Shown: piece by piece, positions 23,486 through 29,683 of the stretch
Numbering within the stretch: position 1 is the first letter of the stretch
Layout: every line of letters begins with the position of its first letter
From: Anaerolineae bacterium
Lineage (GTDB): Bacteria > Chloroflexota > Anaerolineae > DRVO01
Assembly (NCBI GenBank): GCA_013178015.1
Contig: JABLXR010000059.1
Span: 1 to 34,123 of the forward strand
DNA length: 34,123 nucleotides
Reading direction: 5' to 3'
Made by a program: the position numbers and the translations under genes
Notes under the pieces: generated by a model
Seen by the model: only the letters and a program-made list of their open reading frames with translations
Databases searched by the model: none
Told to the model about the DNA's origin: nothing

Positions 23486-25519
23486 CACCGGGTGCCACGG
23501 GCACCTGCCTCGCACCTGACCAAGATGACCGCGGCATCCGGTCTGAGCTCAGGAGCTACGCTAGCTGGAGTGCTCCTGACAGTGGCCATGCTTCTGGTGA
23601 CTTCCTCTCTGCTACTTGGCGCCCCGAGTCTGTCTCCGCTGCAGACACCTCTGGCCACCACCACCTCGACTCCGTCGGCGTTTGCCACCCGCGTCACAGC
23701 GCTGGACCAGGCGGACCTGACGCCCGACGAGGATCTAGTATTCCACGGCGAGGCCTACCGGGTTGAGGCCACAGGTGCGAACGGCCAGGCCCTGGCAATG
23801 GGCGAGCCCTTCCCCGAGGGCGCCGACCCGCTGGCGTTGGATCTGATCTTCAGTGAGCCGCTACCCGACAGCATTCCCTCCGCCGATCTGTTGGATGTGC
23901 ACTATTTCGACGGCACTGCCTGGAGCGCGCTCGGGCTCACCCCCAGCGACAATGTGTTCCATGTCGCCGTCAGCCGAGTGGGCGACTACGCCATAGCCGC
24001 GCCGGCTCTGCGGGTAGTGGTCGCTCCCGCAGAAGCAACCGTGAGGCGACGGGAGACGGTGCAGTTTTCCGCTCGAGTGCTTTACCCCGGGGGTGAGGAA
24101 GCCAGCGGCTATCGGGTGGAATGGCACGCCACCAGCGTGGCTGGCACCATCACTTCCGACGGGCTCTTCCGGGCCACTGGAGCTCACGGTGACTATCCCG
24201 GTGCCGTGGTGGCGGCTCTGGGCGGCATAGAAGGCTTCGCCGACATCCACATCGTGCCATGGGAGATCGCTCTACCTCTGGTGCCGCACAACTGGGAGAT
24301 GCAGCGCTTCCCGAATGATCCCTACTACCCGGTCCAATGGAACCTCGCCCGCATACGCGCCCCTCAGGCCTGGGCGCTCGCCACGGGTGGACCGGCGGTG
24401 ATTGCCATCATCGACACCGGCGCCGACCTGGACCACCCTGACCTAAAGGCCAATCTGGTCGCCGGATACAACTTCCTCGATCCCCATCTCCCTCCCGACG
24501 ACGACTCGCTGTATTCCCACGGCACGCATGTGGCGGGGATTGCGGGCGCGGTGGGGAACAACATGCTCGGCGTTGCCGGTACCGCGTGGACCACGCGCAT
24601 CATGCCACTCAAAGTGCTGGACCGCTACGGGGCCGGCTCCATCGCTCATGCTGCGGCGGCCGTGTACCGCGCCGTGAGCAGTGGCGCCCGGATCATCAAC
24701 CTCAGCCTGGGCGCCCCCTATGACAGCGAGTACCCGGGAGCGTTCCAGCTTCTGGAAGATGCCATCAGCTACGCGGTGGCCCACGACGTCCTGGTGGTGG
24801 CCGCGGCAGGCAACGTGGGGTCCGCCGGGATCAAGATGGGAGACCTCGTCTACCCCGCCGGCTACCCCGGCGTGTTGGGCGTCGGCTCCACCAGCCTCTC
24901 GGACCAGATTTCCGGCTTCTCCAACCGGGGCCCTTGGGTCGATGTGGTCGCCCCCGGGGAGTACCTTCGCAGCACCTGTGTGGGCGGCGGATACTGTGTG
25001 CTCAGCGGAACGTCCATGGCCACTCCCCATGTGGCTGGTCTCGCCGCCCTGATCTGGTCCCGGTACCCCCAGCTGACCGCCGCCCAAGTGGCGGCAATGA
25101 TCACGGCTTCTGCCCAAGACCTGGGCGTCCCGGGCTACGACACCACCTTCGGCTATGGCCGGATCGACGCAGGGAAGGCCCTCATCCAGGGGCCGGCCTT
25201 GCTGGCGGCGACGACGGTCGCCGAGCAGATCCCTCCCTCACCCACTGCCAGCCTTGGAAGCAGCGTGTTGGACCAGGCAGGCTCAGGACGCTATCGCCCG
25301 GGGGTGCTGCTGGTCGATGCCGATGCCCCCACCCTGGCTCGCCTGCGAAGCTCGCTCCCTGAGGCGGCCATCCGAGCCATGGAGATGGACACGGGAGTGC
25401 CCGGCTTGGCGCGCCTGCACGTCCCCGAGGGCACTGAGGCGGAGATGCTGGAGCGGCTCTCCCGCCTGCCCGGCGTTCGAGCCGTCTACCTGGACACGTA
25501 CGTCTACGCCATGTGGTAG
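23474..25519 (+). CDS. Secreted subtilisin-like (S8) serine protease with C-terminal propeptide-like domain
   Basis: This protease of 681 residues is numbered from the ATG at 23474. A long N-terminal region with a hydrophobic signal segment (about 30-50) is followed by a beta-rich stretch and a Big/Ig-like module (about 180-260). The S8 catalytic domain (about 280-575) carries the triad Asp314 (IAIIDTGADLDHPDL), His349 (SHGTHVAGIAGAV) and Ser514 (LSGTSMATPHVAGLAAL), plus oxyanion Asn446 (AAAGNVGS). Two Cys (near 502 and 508) could form a disulfide. The last 75 residues resemble an I9/fervidolysin-type prodomain (LARLHVPEGTEAEMLERL, then LPGVRAVYLD), which normally lies before the catalytic domain. 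The start is uncertain: an earlier GTG precedes the -10 box, and an ATG at 23525 would give a shorter signal peptide. Confidence 0.93.
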   Translation: MSGQHRVPRAPASHLTKMTAASGLSSGATLAGVLLTVAMLLVTSSLLLGAPSLSPLQTPLATTTSTPSAFATRVTALDQADLTPDEDLVFHGEAYRVEATGANGQALAMGEPFPEGADPLALDLIFSEPLPDSIPSADLLDVHYFDGTAWSALGLTPSDNVFHVAVSRVGDYAIAAPALRVVVAPAEATVRRRETVQFSARVLYPGGEEASGYRVEWHATSVAGTITSDGLFRATGAHGDYPGAVVAALGGIEGFADIHIVPWEIALPLVPHNWEMQRFPNDPYYPVQWNLARIRAPQAWALATGGPAVIAIIDTGADLDHPDLKANLVAGYNFLDPHLPPDDDSLYSHGTHVAGIAGAVGNNMLGVAGTAWTTRIMPLKVLDRYGAGSIAHAAAAVYRAVSSGARIINLSLGAPYDSEYPGAFQLLEDAISYAVAHDVLVVAAAGNVGSAGIKMGDLVYPAGYPGVLGVGSTSLSDQISGFSNRGPWVDVVAPGEYLRSTCVGGGYCVLSGTSMATPHVAGLAALIWSRYPQLTAAQVAAMITASAQDLGVPGYDTTFGYGRIDAGKALIQGPALLAATTVAEQIPPSPTASLGSSVLDQAGSGRYRPGVLLVDADAPTLARLRSSLPEAAIRAMEMDTGVPGLARLHVPEGTEAEMLERLSRLPGVRAVYLDTYVYAMW

Positions 25520-25564
25520 GGGCGCCCGGCCACGAACCGGCGATCATCACACGAGGACGCCAGC

Positions 25565-25593
25565 TTGCTCGAGGCCCGACCACCCGCTATAAT
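25565..25593 (+). promoter_or_regulatory. Sigma70-type promoter for the annealing-like gene
   Basis: TTGCTC (25565-25570) and a perfect TATAAT (25588-25593) are 17 bases apart. Transcription would start near 25600, about 28 bases before the GTG start. The -10 is strong and the -35 weak. It lies 45 bases after the subtilase stop. Confidence 0.65.
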
Positions 25594-25627
25594 CGCCATT
25601 AGCACATATGTTCTAGGAGGTACGGGC

Positions 25628-26317
25628 GTGACGCGGGAGGAGTTGGTTGCGCATTGCCGCCGGGCCCCAGATATGGGAGCCGTGAAGCACGAGGAGTTCT
25701 TGGATTACATCACGCTTATCGAACGGCGGCGCCGGGTGAACAACCGTTGGGTCACCGAGCAGGCGCCCTACATGTCGGTGGACGGACGGCTGGCCATGGC
25801 CAACGCGGACCATCGCCGGCAGGAGAGAAAGCTGATCTTCCATGACCCGGTGGTGCTGTCAGACACAGACGAGCAGCTCACCCTCATGGTGGTGGTGGAG
25901 AGCGAAGTCTACGGTCGGCGCCACGGCATAGCCACATCGCGGCGTGTGGATGGGTCGGCCATCGAAATGCAGCATCCCTGGGAGATCGCCGAGACTTCGG
26001 CCATCGGACGAGCCCTAGCCGCTATGGGATACGGCCTGCTGCCCGGAACCGGTCTCGCTTCGGCTGAGGACATGGAGAGGGCGGCTTCCAGGCCAGCGCC
26101 GGCGGGCAGAAGCAGACTGAGCGAGCGGCAGCGCGCCTACCTAGTGGACGCGGTGGCGCGCGCTCGGTCCCTGTCATTGGAGGAGGCGGTCAAGGCCCTC
26201 GACGTGATCTGTCTGGAGCGGTACGGCCACGCGGCTGACCAGTGCACTCCAGACGAGGGCCGGGAGATATCGTTGGACCTCCAGCGGGAGCGCCAGCCCG
26301 GCCAGGAGGCAGCTTAG
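25628..26317 (+). CDS. Phage-type protein, possible single-strand DNA annealing (Erf/Rad52-like)
   Basis: This 229-residue protein is not firmly recognised. The middle part (EMQHPWEIAETSAIGRALA, then GYGLLPGTGLASAEDMERA) strongly resembles the ETSAIGRALA-type motif of phage-encoded recombination and single-strand annealing proteins and their uncharacterised relatives. The N-terminal half (EEFLDYITLIERRRRVNNRW) looks like a beta-rich domain and the C-terminal 60 residues like charged helices. No membrane segment or signal is seen. The GTG at 25628 has AGGAGG eight bases upstream; the longer frame would start in the promoter -35. No other phage gene is near, so it seems a domesticated or chromosomal member. 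The function is inferred from one motif and could be wrong. Confidence 0.5.
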   Translation: MTREELVAHCRRAPDMGAVKHEEFLDYITLIERRRRVNNRWVTEQAPYMSVDGRLAMANADHRRQERKLIFHDPVVLSDTDEQLTLMVVVESEVYGRRHGIATSRRVDGSAIEMQHPWEIAETSAIGRALAAMGYGLLPGTGLASAEDMERAASRPAPAGRSRLSERQRAYLVDAVARARSLSLEEAVKALDVICLERYGHAADQCTPDEGREISLDLQRERQPGQEAA

Positions 26318-26326
26318 CGACGACCG

Positions 26327-26404
26327 CCGGCTGAGCCGGTCCCTTACAGGGGCGCAGAGCCCTGTCCGGTAACGACAGAATCGGTCGGGCGGGGCAGGCC
26401 CGCC
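26327..26404. repeat. Three tandem hairpins in the gap before the GT39-like gene
   Basis: The 201-base gap at 26318-26518 holds three inverted repeats in a row. They are CCGGC-TGA-GCCGG (26327-26339), ACAGGG with an eight-base loop and CCCTGT (26346-26365), and GGCGGG-GCAGG-CCCGCC (26388-26404). None is followed by a T-tract. They could end the annealing-gene transcript, form a structured leader for the glycosyltransferase gene, or be chance in GC-rich DNA. No promoter was recognised in the gap. Confidence 0.35.
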
Positions 26405-26518
26405 GGCCGGCGGCGTCCCGACACCGCCTGGCCTGAGTCTGCCGTCGGCAAGGTGCTTGTGTCGGGGAAGGTTGCGGCATGCCGCGCGGGGGATGAAGGG
26501 CCGGGATCGGGCTCAAGT

Positions 26519-28522
26519 ATGACACCTGCAGGATGGCACCGGAATCAGCAGCCACCGGCCTACTGGCGGATCGCAGGCCTGGTGGCGTGCGCCCTCGGTC
26601 TCGGACTGCGGCTGCATCGCCTGGGCGCCGAAAGCCTCTGGTACGACGAGACGGTCAGCGCCCACCTGGCTGCTTTTCCTCCAGCCCAGGCAGTGCAGCG
26701 TACGGCGCTGGACATTCACCCGCCCGGATACTACCTGGCTCTGGGCTTGTGGGCCGATGCAGACGGCACGAGCGAGTTCGCCCTCGCCTTCTTCTCCTGC
26801 CTTCTCGGGGTGGCGCTGATCGCTCTCACTTACGCCCTGGCCCGCCCGGTCGGTGGCGGCGCAGCGGCCGCCCTCGCCGCGGCCTTGTCCGCCCTGTCCG
26901 CCTACTCCGTCTGGTACTCCCAGGAGGTCCGCATGTACACGCTGGCTGCGGCGCTGGCGTGCTTGCTCCTGTTGATCACTACACGGATGGCGAGCGGGCC
27001 TTCGCCGTGGTGGCCCATATGGGGCGTGGTAGCCGCCGGAGCCCTCTACACCCTCTACTACACCCTCTTCTTGCTGCCTGCCCTCAGCCTTTACTGGCTG
27101 GTCCACGCCTGCCAAGCTCAGCGCGATCGTGCCGGCGCCCTCGCCCGCTGGGCCGGGGCCCACTTGCTGGCGCTGCTGCTCTACCTGCCCTGGCTGCCCA
27201 TCGCCATCAGGCAAGCCCTCGATCCGCCGGTGCCCCCCTGGCGGTCTCCCCTCGTGTGGACCGAGGCCCTGCGTCAAGGAGCGGCAGCGCTCGCCCTGGG
27301 AGAAGCCGCGCCTCTTCGGTGGTGGCCACTGGCAGCTGCGCTCGTCGTGGTGGCCCTGCTGGCCCCGTGGGCGCGGCACGTGCGCAGGACGGAGGCCCTG
27401 CTTCTCGCGTCGGCTTTCGCCCTGCCCTGGGCCTTCATCATCCTGATCTCACTAGCGCAGCCCCTGTTCCACCCACGCTACCTCTTCCCTTACTCGCCTT
27501 TCTTCCTCTCCTCCCTAGCTGTGACGCTACGGGCGTTCGGGCCCCACAGGAGCAAGAGGTATGTGGCCTCGGCCCTGGCGCTCGTGTTCGTCGTGGGCAA
27601 CGCCATGTCGCTCGACCGGGGCTGGACTCAGCCAGAGTTTCGAGCCGATGATCTTCGCGGCGCCGTTGGGGAATTGGCTGAGTCCTGGGTCCCGGGGGAC
27701 GTGATCCTGGTCAACGCCGGCTACACCTATACCGCTCTGGAGCACTACTGGCCGGGCGAGATCGCCTGGATGGGCAGGGTCATCGACTACTCGGGCGCTG
27801 GCGCTGCCGCGGGCCCGGTGATCCTCCAAGGTGGCAGCCTGAGCGCCAACCCCGGGCTGGGATGGGGCCGCCCAGAATCGGACTTCTATGCTACCACCCT
27901 AGAGCAGATGGTCGCGGGTGTGGAGCGCGCCCTGGCCGCCAATCGGCGCCTGTGGGTGTTCCGCTTGTACGATACCGTGACCGATCCTGACGGTTTGCTG
28001 AGGGAATGGTTGAGCCAGTCGCTAATCCAGACGGAGGACCGCGCCATCCCAGGCCCCAGCTTCGGCCGGCTACAGGCCTTCGTGCCTCTTCTGGCCGAGC
28101 TACCCTGCGCCGAGCCTGTCGAGTGGGAGGGCCTCATCCTCACCTGTGTCGAGGTGAGCTCGGAGAGCCCAGCAGAACGCATACCCGTCTACCTCTACGC
28201 CGCGCCGGGACCGCTGGAGGCCAGTGGTTCGGAGCCATCTTCGGGGCAGACACTGCACTACACGGTAAGGCTCACGCTTCCCAGCGGTGACACCATCGGT
28301 CAGACGGACGGCCGAGTGGCCTTAAGGGAGCGGGCAGCCGTTCTCAACTCGGTGGCGCTGGAGCTCCCGCCAGAGGCTCCGCCGGGCGAGTACGCGGTGC
28401 AGCTGGGAGTCTACACCCTCTCGCAGGGCAGCTGGCACAGCCTACAGCCTTCGCTCGGGGGCCGGCCAATGGACAGTCCTGCCGGGCTGGCTGAGGTAGG
28501 CCGGGTCACCATCGGCCCTTGA
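26519..28522 (+). CDS. GT39/PMT_2-like membrane glycosyltransferase
   Basis: This protein of about 667 residues has a first membrane helix (about 15-32), then the hallmark LWYDETVSAHL (40-50), with Asp43-Glu44 in the first periplasmic loop, and DIHPPGYYLALGLW (65-78). These are typical of PMT_2/ArnT-like GT-C glycosyltransferases that use lipid-linked sugars. About ten more hydrophobic segments follow to residue 370. A soluble C-terminal domain (about 380-667) ends in a beta-sandwich with TVRLTLPSGDTIGQTDG. It probably glycosylates a protein or lipid outside the membrane. The start is uncertain: the ATG at 26519 has no clear Shine-Dalgarno but opens just before the first helix. It lies 200 bases after the annealing-like gene. 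After its stop, 28523-28674 (152 bases) holds nothing recognised. Confidence 0.85.
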   Translation: MTPAGWHRNQQPPAYWRIAGLVACALGLGLRLHRLGAESLWYDETVSAHLAAFPPAQAVQRTALDIHPPGYYLALGLWADADGTSEFALAFFSCLLGVALIALTYALARPVGGGAAAALAAALSALSAYSVWYSQEVRMYTLAAALACLLLLITTRMASGPSPWWPIWGVVAAGALYTLYYTLFLLPALSLYWLVHACQAQRDRAGALARWAGAHLLALLLYLPWLPIAIRQALDPPVPPWRSPLVWTEALRQGAAALALGEAAPLRWWPLAAALVVVALLAPWARHVRRTEALLLASAFALPWAFIILISLAQPLFHPRYLFPYSPFFLSSLAVTLRAFGPHRSKRYVASALALVFVVGNAMSLDRGWTQPEFRADDLRGAVGELAESWVPGDVILVNAGYTYTALEHYWPGEIAWMGRVIDYSGAGAAAGPVILQGGSLSANPGLGWGRPESDFYATTLEQMVAGVERALAANRRLWVFRLYDTVTDPDGLLREWLSQSLIQTEDRAIPGPSFGRLQAFVPLLAELPCAEPVEWEGLILTCVEVSSESPAERIPVYLYAAPGPLEASGSEPSSGQTLHYTVRLTLPSGDTIGQTDGRVALRERAAVLNSVALELPPEAPPGEYAVQLGVYTLSQGSWHSLQPSLGGRPMDSPAGLAEVGRVTIGP

Positions 28523-28674
28523 CTCCCGATGCACCCCTAGGGCTCGCCCCGGCGTCATTCGGCGCCCGTCTCGCCCTCCCTGCCCAGGAAGCTATGCCCC
28601 CTGCTCACGTTCCCAAGGGCAGGACGGCTCAAGAGGGGGCCTCGCGCTATGCGAATCCGCTGCCAGGGGCCAGC

Positions 28675-29508
28675 CTAGTAGCGTCTCAGGAGCGCCACGC
28701 TCTTCTCTACTCCATCGAACTGGTCTCCCTCGCCCTCAAACTCGATGGACAGGGGACCAGTGTAGCCCGACCGAGCCGCAATCTGCAGGCAGCGGTCCAG
28801 ATCGTAGCGCACCTCGTGGCCGTCACCATCGAACTCGAACGTCTTGGCGTGAACCATGCGGGCGTAAGGGAACATCATCTCCAGAGCTCGGTAGCGGATG
28901 CCCTCAGGGAAGTTTCCGAAGTCAGGACAGAGACGGAAGTGCTCGCTTCCTACCCCCTCGACCATGCGGACGATGTTGTGTGGGTCGGCCGACAACCCGC
29001 CATGGTTCTCTAGGAGCAGGGTGAGGCCCAGTCTACCCGCGTAAGCCGCCAGTTCCCGGTACGAGGCGATGGCCAGGTCTAGGCTCTCTTCTCCCTTGGG
29101 CTGCTGGCCGCTGTTGACCCGGGCACACGGTGAGCCAATGTAGGCCGCCACGTCCATCCAGCGCTTGATGTTCTCCAAGTCGTGGCGACGCCTGTTCTCA
29201 TCCCGATCCGAGATGTTCCCCACGTCTATAGGCACATTGACGATCGTGCTGCCTGCCTCGGCCACCCTCCCCCGCAGTTCATCTAGGTAGTCCTTCTCGC
29301 TACTCTGGAAGTGCATCTGGCATAGCTCCACATGCTCCAGACCGTACCGCTCCCGGACGAATGCTGCGAAGGAGAGCAGCGAGATGTCCTCGGGGAACCG
29401 GTGTCGCGGGATGAACCGGTGTTGGCCCTGCTCGTCGAGCTCGGTACCGTATATCGGGCCCATATGTCGGTGGAAGCTCCAGGTAGAAACCGCCAAGTCG
29501 TAGGGCAT
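28675..29508 (-). CDS. Sugar phosphate isomerase/epimerase-like TIM-barrel protein
   Basis: This 277-residue protein of the xylose-isomerase-like (AP endonuclease 2) superfamily has the expected metal ligands at the ends of barrel strands. These are Glu167 in LTLLLENHGG, Asp196 in LCPDFGNF, His220 in MVHAKTFEF and Glu256 in LSIEFEGEG. Members act on sugars, inositols or keto-sugars as isomerases, epimerases or dehydratases (IolE-like); the substrate is not evident. No signal peptide is seen, so it is cytoplasmic. The ATG at 29508 has AGGAGAGG five to six bases upstream. It has its own promoter, divergent from the exonuclease-DinG gene. It may share a pathway with the Gfo/Idh oxidoreductase elsewhere in the window, since the two families often work together, but they are 25 kb apart. 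Confidence 0.88.
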   Translation of the reverse strand: MPYDLAVSTWSFHRHMGPIYGTELDEQGQHRFIPRHRFPEDISLLSFAAFVRERYGLEHVELCQMHFQSSEKDYLDELRGRVAEAGSTIVNVPIDVGNISDRDENRRRHDLENIKRWMDVAAYIGSPCARVNSGQQPKGEESLDLAIASYRELAAYAGRLGLTLLLENHGGLSADPHNIVRMVEGVGSEHFRLCPDFGNFPEGIRYRALEMMFPYARMVHAKTFEFDGDGHEVRYDLDRCLQIAARSGYTGPLSIEFEGEGDQFDGVEKSVALLRRY

Positions 29509-29550
29509 CAGCCTCTCCTAGTCAGGGTATGCCGTGGGCATTGGCCCCGA

Positions 29551-29580
29551 ATTCTAGGCGCTCGGACGGCGCCACGGCAA
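29551..29580 (-). promoter_or_regulatory. Sigma70-type promoter for the isomerase gene
   Basis: On the minus strand TTGCCG (29575-29580) and TAGAAT (29551-29556) are 18 bases apart. This is the same arrangement as the chaperonin promoter at 15665. Transcription would start near 29544, about 36 bases before the ATG at 29508. Confidence 0.6.
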
Positions 29581-29626
29581 GGCGGTGCTGCTTCATTGGG
29601 CCGGGCGGGACCTTGGCCGCCAGTGC

Positions 29627-29656
29627 TTGGCCGGGCAAGCGAGGGCATGCTAGAAT
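29627..29656 (+). promoter_or_regulatory. Sigma70-type promoter for the exonuclease-DinG gene
   Basis: TTGGCC (29627-29632) and TAGAAT (29651-29656) are 18 bases apart, with TG placed to make an extended -10 (TGCTAGAAT). Transcription would start near 29663, about 20 bases before the ATG. It is back to back with the isomerase promoter, 46 bases apart. Confidence 0.65.
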
Positions 29657-29683
29657 CCCCGGGCTCAGGAGGGAATGTAGCCG

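Noticed and set aside
26533-27651. A 372-codon plus-strand frame within the glycosyltransferase gene
   Set aside because: It lies in another frame of the gene that encodes the WYDE and HPPGYY motifs; its composition is Arg/Pro/Gly-rich as expected for a shadow frame.
28523-28674. A terminator between the convergent glycosyltransferase and isomerase genes
   Set aside because: Only a 6-bp CTGCCC/GGGCAG pair with a loop of about 30 bases was found, too weak to call.
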